Source: Porphyra umbilicalis
Taxonomy: Eukaryota > Rhodophyta > Bangiophyceae > Bangiales > Bangiaceae
NCBI GenBank assembly: GCA_002049455.2
Contig: KV918864.1
Coordinates: 124,001-188,000 of the forward strand
Direction of reading: 5' to 3'
Length of the DNA stretch: 64,000 bases
Shown here piece after piece: positions 19,390 to 29,668 of this stretch. The notes beneath the pieces were generated by a model that saw only the letters and a list, made by a program, of their open reading frames with translations, did no database searches and was not told where the DNA came from. Each line of letters begins with the position of its first letter. The first letter of the stretch is position 1. The translations under genes were made by a program, and so were the position numbers.

Positions 19390-21130
19390 ATGGACGGGGG
19401 GCGGGTAACGCGACATGACCGAGCCGCGGTCGGCGTCGGCGGCGGATATGGACGGGGGGGGGAGGCAGAGCACGACGTGGCCGCGTCGTGGTCTGCGTAG
19501 CTTACGTGGATGGACGGGAGTGCGGGGGGGAGCGCGATGTGACAGTGTTGTGCTCTGCGCTGGTTGTGGGAATGGACGGCAGGGGGGGTGAGGCGCCTTA
19601 GCCGTGTCTTGGTCGTTGTCAGCAGCTGGGATGGGGTGGATACAGCGCAACGTAGCCGAGCCGAGGTTCGGCGTCTGCTCAGGCGATCGCGAGAGGGGGG
19701 GGGGAGCGCGACGCAGCCGAGTCGTGATCGGCGATGGTGGCGGGGATGGAAGGAGGGGAGGGGGGCGCGCGAAGTGGCTGCGCTGTGGTTGGCGTCGGCG
19801 GCGTCGGTGGTGCAAGCGATAAAGCACGACATGGCCGTTGTGTGATCAGCGTCTTCTGTCGGCACAGAGAGTAAGGGTGGGGAGCGCGACGTGGCCGAGC
19901 CGTGGATGGTAGCTGCTGAGGCAATCGAGAGAGGGGGGGGAGGGTCGCGACGCGGCCAAGTCGTGGTCGGCGGTTATGGCGGCGATGGGCAGTGGGGAGG
20001 GCGGTGCGCGCAGTGGCTGCGCCGTGGTCGGCGTCGGCGGCGTCGGTGGTGCAAGGGATGAAGCACGATGTGGGTGTGTTGTGTTAGGTGTCTGCGGGGG
20101 GGAACCGACAGGGGGGGGTGGGAGAGGAACGTGGCCAGCCCGTGGTCAGCGTCGGCGGCGGGGATGGACTGGGAAGGGGGGGGAGCGCGACGTGGCCGAG
20201 TCGTGGTGGGCGTTGGTGGCGGAGATGGACCGTGGGGAGCGGGGGGAGCGACGTGACTGCGCCGTGGTCGGCGTCGGCGGCGTAAATGGTGATAGGATTA
20301 GAGCACGATGTGGGCATTCTGTGTTCGGCGTCTGCGGTGGGGACCGACAGGGGGGGTGGGCGGGCGACGTGGCCGACCCGTGGTCGGCGTCGGCAGCTGG
20401 GATGGATTGTGGAGAGGGCGGCGCGCGACATGGCTGCGCTGTGGTTGTCGTCGGCGGCGTCGGTGGTGCAAGGTTCAAAGCACAACGTGGCCATGTTGTG
20501 ATCAGCGTCTGCGGTCGGGACCGAGAGGAAGGGTCGGGAGCGCGACGTGGCCGAGCCGTGGTCGGGGGCTGCTGAGGCGATGGAGAGGGGGGGGGCGGGG
20601 GGCACGAAGCGGCCGAGTCGTGGTCGGCCATGGCGGTAGGGATGGACAGTGCGGAGGTGGGGGCGCGACAGGACTGCGCCGTGGTCGGCATCCGCGGCGT
20701 AGGTGGTGCAAGGGATACATCACGATGGCTGTGTTGCGATAAGCTTCTGCGGTGGGGACCGAGAGGGGGAGGGTGCAGCGCGACCTGGCCAAGCCGTGGA
20801 CGGCGTCGGCGGCAGGGATGGACATGGCTGGGGGGGGGGCGCGAAGTGGCCGTGCCGTGGTCAGTGTCTTGTACGGGAATGGAGACGGCGGGGGAGAGCT
20901 CCACGTGCCCGTTTTGTGGTTAGCATTTGCGGTGAGGATCGAGAGGGGCAGGGAGAACGACGTGGCTGTGTTGTGGGCGTCGTCGGAGGCGGGGATGGAG
21001 GGGGGCTGGGTGCGTGACCAAGCGATGTCCTGGGCAGCGTCTCTTGGGGGAATGGCGGCAGGCGTGAGGGTCGCCGGGGCGGCGAATGGTGTTTCCGTGC
21101 CGTGGTCGGCGTCGGGACCAATCATGGCCT
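19390..21130. repeat. 60-bp satellite in 240-bp higher-order repeats
   Basis: The monomer is about 60 bp, typically GCGCGACGTGGCCGAGCCGT plus GGTCGGCGTCGGCGGCG, GATGGA and a G-run. A distinctive monomer carrying GTCGGTGGTGCAAG and AAAGCACGACATGG recurs near 19801, 20040, 20280, 20459 and 20699, that is at 240, 240, 180 and 240 bp, so four monomers (once three) form a higher-order unit. The edges decay towards 19390 and 21130. Because 60 is a multiple of three, frames up to 280 codons stay open on both strands; I regard them as shadows. Confidence 0.85.
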
Positions 21131-21163
21131 TGATGCGAGGATAAAGCCCGCGGCTCAGCCTGT

Positions 21164-21633
21164 TCAGGGCTCAGTGCGCGAAGGAACAGGACCGGGAACA
21201 GAGTTGTGCCAATGACGTAGCGTTTTACCATTTGCATGAGAGTGGGGATCCATACGCCGGACCCCGAGCCGGCAAAGCCGACAAAGCGAGGGTAAACAGC
21301 AATGCAGATAAGCAAAGCGTGAGGACCGAGCGCAATGGGGAAGCGCTCCACGTCTAGAGCCGGTCTTGTACACTTCCAAATGCGCCACTGTACAGCGCGC
21401 GTGGCGCTCGCCTGTGCCGGGCGCGGGGCCCGTCGTGGCCGCGGTCGTATACACATTGGGTACTTGCGGGTACATGTGGGTGTAGCCGCACGTCCCGACC
21501 CGCAGGAAGAAGTAGAGGCACGTGCCGATGTTCTCGGTCCAGAGGGTCGCGAGGTAACATACCGAGGGGATAAAAGGGGCAGCGAGAAGCAAAGGACGTT
21601 AGGGGGCAAGGAGGACGAGGAGGCGAGCAGCAA
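21164..21633 (-). pseudogene. Possible fragment of a membrane protein gene
   Basis: Two minus-strand frames each show a hydrophobic segment unlike the surrounding repeat. One has IPSVCYLATLWTENIGTCLY and FFLRVG; the other, further 3', has FPIALGPHALLICIAVYP and VKRYVIGTTLFPVLFLRAL. A short intron or a frameshift between them (about 21380-21500) would place them in one protein. I do not recognise the family. It could be a host gene remnant cut off on its 3' side by the satellite. Confidence 0.3.
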
Positions 21634-22969
21634 AGCGCGCCCCTCTTAAGCCCTCGACGCCGCCGCCCTCCGTCCGCGCCGCCCCGCCCGTCCGCCCGTC
21701 GCTGTTCCCCGCACCGGGGGGGGGAAGGTCACGCAGCGCGCGCGCTCGGCCGCGTGCGTGTGCGTTGCCCGCTGATCGGCCCCGAGCCGTTGCGGAGGGG
21801 CGAGGGGAGACGGCGCCCCATGGCGTGGCCGCCCTGTAGGCGGCTTTGCGGAGGGCGCGAGGGGGCGGGAGGCTGCTGCTCGAATTGATGAGCGTCTGGA
21901 TGTCGGCGGGGGGGGTGACGTGGCGCCCGCACGCCCCGGCCGCCAAGGCCGCCAGGGGAGGCGCTGCGTCGTCGCCGTCGACAGAGGGCGCGGCGAGCCA
22001 TGGGTGGCGGGCGCCGGTGGGTGCCGCCAGCGTGGCGCTGCGGCCGCCGCACGCCGCCGGAGTGGAAGCACAGGAGTGGTGCGTCTTCCGCGCCCGCTCC
22101 GGAAGCGGTGTTGGCGATGTGGATGCGTTCATGTGGCCCCCCCCCCCGACCGATGGGAAATCCGTTCCCGTAAGGTTCCGGGGGCAAATCGTTGACATCC
22201 AAAGCAGAACAGGCAGCTCATCGGTCATTCCTGCATCCTCCCTCCCACGACATCGCCGCAACTTTGTGGTGTCCTCGTCTTCCTTTGCCCTCCCCTTTGT
22301 CTCCTCAACACATCTTCGCTGTTGGTGCCCGTCTTCGTGTAGTTCCTGCACCCGCCCCAGACCACCGCCGCTGCAACCCCAGTGCTTGCATGCCTGGTCC
22401 GTGCTTCCTGCGCCCCTCCCCCCCCCCCTATCCTATCCCACACAACACCAATACTATCTGTCCCAGTCCGTGTCCTCCTCCCGTCTGCTTCGCTCCGCTC
22501 TGCATTCTGCATTCTCGTCAGGCACCTTCCCTGCAGCCTGCGCGCTCGTACTCGTGCCCCCTACCTGCACCTGACCAACGCCGTCGTCTTGCTTTCCTGT
22601 GACATCACCTGGCGGTTGTCTTGGGCGTGCCGCTGCTTCTGTATTCCATTTTGAGCCCGACGCCGCCAGTTCGTGCCTTCGCCGGCCTTGGCCGCCTACC
22701 GTCGCTACAATTGGCATCTACTCGCCTGCGCTCCGTTGCCTCTCCGCCAGTTATGCTACCACTTTTTCGCAACGGTGTCTCACAACGACGTGCCGCCTCT
22801 TCTGCGGCCTGAGTCCCGGCAGCCGTGCTGGCGACAGCAGTCATTCACGGAGACCGGAGCAGGCTCTTGCCGCGTACTCGGCTCCAACGGCGCCGTCGGC
22901 CTCACACAGCAGCCGGTGGCACGTCCGCGATGGGTTTTCAGGTGAAGGAGCTGGAGTCTTCGCCCTGAT
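21634..22969. other. GC-rich to mixed DNA, no gene supported
   Basis: 21650-22160 is GC-rich with overlapping ORFs on both strands. 22200-22960 is C/T-rich on the plus strand and resembles untranslated or intergenic DNA. No motif or domain is visible. Confidence 0.4.
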
Positions 22970-22974
22970 GCCGT

Positions 22975-23283
22975 CGCTCCGGGCGTCTGTCTCGAACGCC
23001 ACCGGCGGCATCCGACGTCATCGAGATCTCAGATGACGACGCTGACGCCATCAGCGACGACCACGGAGTGACGAGGATGCCAATCCCTGTACGTCGGCGC
23101 CGCCGCCGCATCGCAGACACTGATGAAATGGTCCCGGCGGAGTCTGGGGACGTAGCGGTGGCAGGCATCATCTACACTTCTGACGATGACGACACACTGG
23201 CACTGTCCATGACGCTTCCCGCCGCCATCACGGCGCACCACCGGTGTCAGAGGTGGGTCGACAAAGACGGCCGGTGTGCATAG
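22975..23283 (+). CDS. Acidic ORF fragment, hypothetical
   Basis: The frame ending at TAG 23281-23283 reads PPAASDVIEISDDDADAISD, then MPIPVRRRRRRIADTDEMVP, GIIYTSDDDDTLALSM and a Cys-containing end. Alternating acidic and basic blocks with an IEISDDD motif resemble disordered linker regions of nuclear or transposon proteins. No ATG lies upstream in frame before a stop near 22968, so it would be a 3' exon or a remnant. No family identified. Confidence 0.35.
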   Translation, partial: RSGRLSRTPPAASDVIEISDDDADAISDDHGVTRMPIPVRRRRRRIADTDEMVPAESGDVAVAGIIYTSDDDDTLALSMTLPAAITAHHRCQRWVDKDGRCA

Positions 23284-24492
23284 TCTGGCTGGAGTGGCTC
23301 AGGCGACCATCACGCCGCTGTGGCTGCCCGAACCTACGACGACTAGCGGCGTGCCTCCCGAAGCCTTGTCGCACAGTGTGTGTTGCAGTGGTCCAGGCGT
23401 GCTTTTATTATCGCTTCGCTGCCTCTGAATTGAACCATGCACGCGTCTTCCTCTTGTTAAGAAGGCAGCGGCTTTTGCAAACATGCGCGACGCCGCCCCA
23501 CGACCTGACGCACTAGGCTGCGACGGGGGTGAGCGCCCATCGCGGCAAATCCCCCGAGACTCGACACCTTGCAGGGCGGGTTGCACTGTGTGAAGGTGGA
23601 CAAGCCGTCGGCGAGCGCGCCATCACTGGTAAGGACCCATTCGCTGTCGATGTACTGAAGCGCGGCAGGTGCGCGCCCAGCATCGCCGAGTAGAGAGAGA
23701 TTGTGCGGGAGCTCAGGTTGCGCACAATTTGGCGCATGACGTCAACTACTCAGGACTGGACTGACTTTTCTTCAACATGCACCCTGGTTCGCTTCCAGTG
23801 AAAATGGCTGCTTCTGCATGAGTGTCTCGAGTCCGCCCCGAGCGCCATGGGCTGTCAGTATCGCGCCAGTCTCAGACGTGCGGGGAGGTACCTTCATGGC
23901 TGTTATCACAGCATCATACGCTGCTGCACCGTCTGCGGTGCGTGATGTCAGACGCGCGTCGCCGACGCCTGCAGGATGTCTCAGTGCTCTGCGGCCAAGA
24001 CCGTACATGCAGTCGGTCAGAATGACTGCAGTCGTGACCGCGACCCTGAGACCATGTGAGTTGCTGTCAGCGCGTTGCAGGCCAGCGGGCAGGTGCAGGA
24101 CAGACGCAAACCTGCTTGGCGCGCGCTGTGACCGCCCGGTGCTCCGGTTGGCAGCGGAGCGACTCGCTCGCGGTACGTATCGTCGCTCTCTGTTAGTTCA
24201 AGCCGCCTCCGAAGAGGTCCCGTGTGCTGGGCGGTGCTGCTCTGGCACTTCTTCTTGTGCAGGGGTATAGCACGCTTCTCTTTCCCCCACAGCTGGCCTC
24301 AATACGTTCGTCACGCTCTGATCACTGCATCCCCACGCCCGTGCGCTAGTGCTCGCTATCCTGGTCTGCTCTTTCTCATTTCCCCCCTGAGCCTTCGTGA
24401 TAATAGAGGTCGCATTGACCCCCGAGCGCACCCCGCCTGGTACCCCGGAGCCCACGAGCACGCAGGAGGACGACGCAGGAGCCCTTGGCCCG
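23284..24492. other. 5' flank of the hAT gene
   Basis: Mixed composition. ORFs at 23772-24008 (minus) and 23818-24270 (plus) overlap each other and have no domain. A CAGGGGTATAGC at 24257 resembles a hAT left terminus, but no matching right end was found. The frame of the transposase is already open from 24397. Confidence 0.4.
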
Positions 24493-27400
24493 ATGCGCCC
24501 GGGCGCCCCCTCTAGCTTGCGTTGTGGTGGCCGAGAGACTACTCCACGTGGCTCAGCTGATCCTGGAGGTTGTGGCGGCCGCGGCGGTGGCCGTAGCGGC
24601 AGTGACGGTGATGGTGAAGGTGGTGCCATCGGTATCAACAGCCTCGACAGCCACGGCGGCGGTAACGGCGCTGCGTCGGGCAGTCGCGGCAGCGGATGCG
24701 GCCCGGTGAATGGGTCAGTTGGTGTCACGAGGAAGCAACGCAGGGAGACCTCCCCGATGTGGGCGTACTTCACTCGTAGCATCGAACCATTCAAGGTGGG
24801 GCAGGCTCCCAAGGCCGCCTTCTGTTCTTTTTGTGCGGAAGCCGGGGTGCCGACCCGTGTTTGCGGCCGACCGGAGGTGATGGCCAACCATCTCCTCTGC
24901 TGCAAGGCTGCTCATGCTGATGAGGCGTGGGAGGCCATTAAGGTCGCGGTCCTGCGCGTACGCGGCAAACGCCTCCACCGCCCATCGGCACTGCAGCCTA
25001 GTCCGTCGGGTGTTGGTCCGATGTCCCAGTATCTGCAGGCCAAGCCGATGAAAGAGCGCACCTACAAGATGTTTGAGGAGGACCTGCTCAAGGTGGCGCT
25101 GTACTGTGGATTCTCATTCAATGCGATGCAGTCCCCGCCCATGCGCAACTTCCTGCTCAATTGGGTGGCAGGACTGACCCGGACGCCGACCCGCCACGAC
25201 CTAGGCGAGGACGCGCTGCTTGGGGTACGTAATTGGGCATCTTCAGAGGCGCTACAAGCGTACTTGGTCGGCGTCTTCACGACGGTGATGATGGACGGGT
25301 GGAAGAGCAAGGCGAGCAAGAAGATTCTTGGGTCGCTGGCCAGCAACGTCAACAAGAGCAGCGGGATGTTCGCGATTGATCTGCTCGGGACCAAGGACAT
25401 CAGTGAACTCTCCGAGACGACCAACCTGGTCTTTAGCTTCGTCGACAACGAGATCCAACAAGGGCTGGCGGCTGGCAGGTTCCGACTCCCGGGTCCGACG
25501 CACGAGCCATCTGCGGCTCTCTCAGTGCTGGTGGGTGTCAACTCTGACTCGGCTAGCAGCTGCGTGTCTGCCAAGCGCCTGTTGAAGGTCAAGTACCCCG
25601 GCCTCATCACAGCTCCATGTGCTGCTCACCAGATCAATCTGCTGATGGTCAATGTGTTGACGCAGCCGGCAATGAAAGAGGTGTCTGCCAAGTGTTGTCT
25701 GCTCGTCAAGTTCTCTTCCAAGTCGCCCTTCTTCATGGCGCACCTGCGCAAGATCACCTTCCAGCTGCAGCATCGACAGCTCTCCTTTAAGAAGAAGGGA
25801 GAGACTCGCTGATATTCTCACCACGCCATGGTGCGCCGCATCCTCGAACTCAAGCAGCCACTGCTTCAGTTTGGCAACGACTTCTTAGAGCATCTCCACC
25901 AATGGAGCCAACCGTCCAACCCATCGGCCACGTGTGCACAACGTGTGGTGCTGTTACTGGCTCTCCAAACGCAGAGCCAAAACTAAGCAGATCACGTCTC
26001 AAACTTGGGCTCGTCTCGACGTCTCTGGCGGTGGGCCTCTTTTGTGGCTCGCCAGTATTCCCACAGATGCACTACAGAGAATCTCCATGACTGCCAGATC
26101 GTCTCGGAACTGTCTGCAAGCCACGGGTCACGCTTTCCATTGGCTTGCGTGGTCCGAACAGGGAACCAGGGGTTGGCCAAACGACTCGGGGCGTCTCCAA
26201 ACAGGCCTGTTTGGAGTGGCGCTGCCGTTCAAGCTCCAAAAGAACGACGATCTCGCGAGGCCACCACGAGATGTATTAAGGGATTAGAAAATGTGAACAG
26301 GTCTATTTATGGGCCGTCACAGCCCTGTCACACCCTAGTTTTGGAGAGGATCCTAGCCACCAGTGCTCCAACCGTCCAAACGGCCAAACGGTGCCACGTT
26401 TGGCTGTTTGGACGGTTGGAACCATTGGTGGAGACGCTCTTACAAGACAGCAGGCTTCACAGGTCCATTGGCGGTCCAGCCGTGCCGGAGCTGCTTCGAG
26501 GATGGCAGTTTTGGGAGAAGGCGGTGGTCATGCGCGACCTCCTGAGTCCGTTCGTGATTGAGCTCTGCGTGACCGAGAAGCGCGACGCCACTTTTGCCGG
26601 CGTGGCCGCCAAATTCGGGCGGCTGTGGGCGTACTTCTCGGCCAATCTGGCCGAGACGGAGCCTCCAGGTGGCGGAGGCGGTGCCGCTGCCCTTGTCCCA
26701 GCACAAGGGGACACGCCGAGAGGAATCACCGATGACGTCTCTCGCATCGTCTTGCGCTACCTGCAGTGGCGGTTGGACACCTACTTTGACGCTCCGCTCC
26801 TGCTTTTAGAACACGTACTGGATCCGAGCAAGCACTTGGCGGGGCTCATGACCAAGCGGGCCGCGTCGTCCTTCAACCTCGTAGCCATATTTTGGACATT
26901 AGCAAACCGCTGGGGGCTCCCCACGGGCGGCGACGGGGACGCGCACCAGCACTCAAGGGCCGTCGGCGAGACGACCAGGGCGCTGCTGATGTATCTCCAG
27001 CCGAACGGCCAGGCGGCGCTGCACAAGCAGTATCCCGAGCAGGACGGCTCCATCACCGCGATTGCGAGGTGGTCGTCGTGCATTCGCCACCTCGACACTG
27101 CACTCCCCGAGGTGGCGCGACGCCTGCTATCGATCTGCCCCCACGCTGCAGACCTAGAGCGTGTGTGGTCACTCATGGGCTTGTCGGACACGGACAGCCG
27201 GTCGCGGCTGCACCCCGACAAGCTGACAGCAATGGCCACGATCAGTCTACGGTTGAGGGAGGAGGTGACCAGCAACAAAGTACGCAGACCAACGATATCG
27301 CCGGGCAGCTACATGGAGTCCGTTGTCAGTAGGCGCTCAGTGGCGCTCGACCTGCTGATGGGCGTTGATGACCGCTTTGGATCTGACGAAGATAGCGGCG

Positions 27401-27570
27401 GTGATCGTGACGGAGATGGCGTGGATGGCGGGGACGGCGCCCCGAGCTCAGGGGCTGGTGCTGTGGGCGCCGTGGAGGAGCTGACGGAGGAGGAGGACGA
27501 TGCCTTTCCTGAGCTGCTCGCGACGGCAACGGCCGTCGAGCAGGAGCTTGTTGATGAAGCAGCCATGTGA
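24493..27570 (+). pseudogene. hAT superfamily transposase, decayed and split by a MITE
   Basis: The first in-frame ATG is 24493. After a Gly-rich leader come a BED-type zinc finger (MWAYF, CSFC, HLLCC; about 24755-24905) and the RNase H-like core with TTVMMDGWKS, VNSDSASSC and the hAT CAAHQINLLM block. An in-frame TGA at 25810-25812 stands exactly where hAT proteins have the Trp of their TRW motif (GETR-stop-YSHH), so TGG-to-TGA change is likely. At 25888 a MITE interrupts the frame, and the same frame resumes at 26443 (QDSRLHRSIGG). The C-terminal dimerisation region (ARRLLSICPHAADLERVWSL, RSRLHPDKL) ends before TGA 27570, with an acidic tail. The protein cut and pasted its own element; this copy is dead by at least the stop and the insertion. 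No terminal repeats were found. Confidence 0.85.
25888..26439. mobile_element. PIF/Harbinger-type MITE inserted in the hAT gene
   Basis: A 552-bp element. The left terminal repeat 25888-25919 starts GAGCATCTCCACCAATGG and the right end 26408-26439 is its reverse complement with three mismatches in 32 bp. Both sides are flanked by TTA (25885-25887, 26440-26442), the trinucleotide duplication typical of PIF/Harbinger. Inner inverted motifs (CCAAACGGCCAAACG and reverse) lie near the right end. It has no transposase gene. Element plus one TTA is 555 bp, so the host frame phase is preserved across it. Its termini differ from the Harbinger-like element at 57502-62816. Confidence 0.9.
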
Positions 27571-28100
27571 GGTGGGCCTGGCCAGGCCATCGAGGTGGCC
27601 CCTGCTCACGAAGCTCCATCTGGTTGGAGCCCCGCTGATATGCTGGCCATGATCACGGACCTCACGCAAGCTGGCAGGGGTGGCTCCGCCGCCCAAGATG
27701 AGCGGTCTCGTCGGTGGAACGTCACCAAGCCCGCTGCCAAGCTGCAACTGCAAGAAATCTTTGACAAGGATTTCTACTTTGCCAAGGCTGCAGACGTATA
27801 TAAGTTGGCGTGACTGTGTAGGGTGCTCGTGTGTTTCTTGTCCTCATGGCCCGGCGGTCTGGTTGTTTGAGTCACGACGTGGGACATGTTCAGCTGTTCT
27901 CTTGTTTGTCCTTGGGAGCTGCCGCCGTGGGCGGCACGCAGATACATTGGGGCTTGTAGATGACCGTCAATAGTAGGGCTTTTACATGCATGGGGAGATT
28001 CAAAGATGGTCGCTAATTACCACAAAACACAGTTAAGAACGTCAAAAAAGAGGTGGCTACCTGATTATTTATGGGTGCTACAACGGGCGCTTTTGGGGCG
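27571..28100. other. Flank between the hAT gene and the 5.1-kb transposon
   Basis: Mixed, moderately AT-richer DNA. It should contain the hAT right end, which I could not identify. 28080-28104 (GGGCGCTTTTGGGGCGCTCA) has an inverted relative at 33199-33240 beyond the right end of the transposon. Confidence 0.4.
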
Positions 28101-28104
28101 CTCA

Positions 28105-28141
28105 CACCCCCAGTTAAGACTGGCCGTTTGCGGTCTTCTGG
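28105..28141 (+). repeat. Left terminal inverted repeat (12-bp spacer) of the 5.1-kb transposon
   Basis: Outer block 28105-28118, spacer 28119-28130 (ACTGGCCGTTTG), inner block 28131-28141 (CGGTCTTCTGG). Confidence 0.85.
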
Positions 28142-29668
28142 CTTTTCCATCAATAGCGTGCTTCTGATTGGTTGATGGGCATTTCGCGCAGGCCTTTCTC
28201 GAGCTGTCAGACGACTGAGAGATGACAAGTGCCTCACCTGCCCTGAAGGGCGCATGGGGGGTTGCAAGGAGTCAGTTTTCAAGGCTGACTTCCGACGCAG
28301 TCCTCCAACGTTTATTCCTGTCGGCTCATTTGGCCTTCTCGACTGCGGTGAGTGCCATCGTTTGCTCACCTGGCATTCCGATGAGTTGGTGGGGGGTGGG
28401 ACGGGACCGACGTTGTTGCCTGCACGGCATGGCTGGGGGCCGGGGGTGCTTGTCTCCGCAGCTGTTTTCTGGGCGTGTCAATGGAGACTGGGAGTGTGGG
28501 GGCTGCGCCGCGCGGTTGCGGCGCGGGTGAGGGGTGGCGGCAGCCTCGTGAGTGCTGTGGTGTAGCTGGGATGGGGAACGGCAAGTCGCCAGCGCGCTGC
28601 TCACTAGACCGCAACGACGACGTGCGCCATGCCAAGACATGTGCGATGAGGACATTGGCACCCCCATTGATAGTACCTTTTTTGTATTCACCGACCGTGG
28701 GTGTGACGTGGCCCCTCTCACATCTTTCGATCTGCTCGCGGTAGTTGCTCCCCGCCTCCGCGCCGGACGACCATATTGGGATCGGTCGCATCGCTCTGGC
28801 GCTGCAGGCCGCTCGCCCTGTCCCTCGCCCCTTGCCCCGCGCTGAACATCTCGTGCGTGTCCCAATAACGCCTGACCTATCCTTCGTCTCCTCTTGGAAC
28901 CTTTGGCACCCTTTTCGTTGTTCTGCACCCGCCCATTTGCTTCGTGGTTGCCCCCTCCCGCCGTTCTTTGTTGCTCTCTCTTCTCTGAACTTGTTTCCTA
29001 TCGGATGGTTGACTTCATGCTCTATATCATACATCACTTTCTGTATTCCTGCGCCATCTTTCTTGTTCCGTGTCCTTAGTCACTTCCATGTAGTCCCTTC
29101 TGCAGCTTTCAGCCCACTCCCCATACAGGTGTTGTACTCCAGTTTAGTCTGGTGCAACTCCGAAGACGGAACCCGGCTGCACGTTTTCAAGCATCTGCTT
29201 GAGATTTACAAGTGGGGGAATGCGGGGGAGACGCCGAGGTGAGCAGACGGGGTCATTGTGCATCTGGGGCAAGTGGTGGCACCGCTGCTCTTGTTGTTGT
29301 GTACACTGGGGCAACAGCTCTTTGAGTTACGCGGGGGGGGAGACGGGTGAGACTCACGGGACGGACTACTGGGAGAAGATGGGAGGCATGCATGGGAGAG
29401 ACTGTGTGGTGAGGAGGGAGAGAAAACGACTGGGACACAGGCCGGATGCGTGCGATAGACCGCCATGAGGGACTTGTGGACGGGTCATGGTACCGCCGTG
29501 CTGTGGTAAAGCAAGCGCTCCCTCACCCCTCGCTGGGAGTCGCTTTGGTTCCCTTTGTGCCTTCTGTTTCTGTTGCCTGTTACTTGGTCGTTGTCGCCGC
29601 CTTCGGCCTTTTCCTTCTGTGTGTGAGACTATTCGTGATCTTGAATGTCCTTTTCTCTTTTATATTCC

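Noticed and set aside
19976-20904. ORFs of 199-252 codons inside the satellite
   Set aside because: The 60-bp monomer is a multiple of three, so any frame open in one unit stays open through the array. Both strands give repetitive peptides.
24257-24268. CAGGGGTATAGC as hAT left terminus
   Set aside because: No inverted partner downstream of 27570 and no 8-bp duplication could be paired with it.
28013-28040. Another 12/2-family end at ACACAGTTAAGAACG
   Set aside because: AGTTAAG is present but the CAC outer bases and the inner block do not fit at either spacer length, and no partner end was found.
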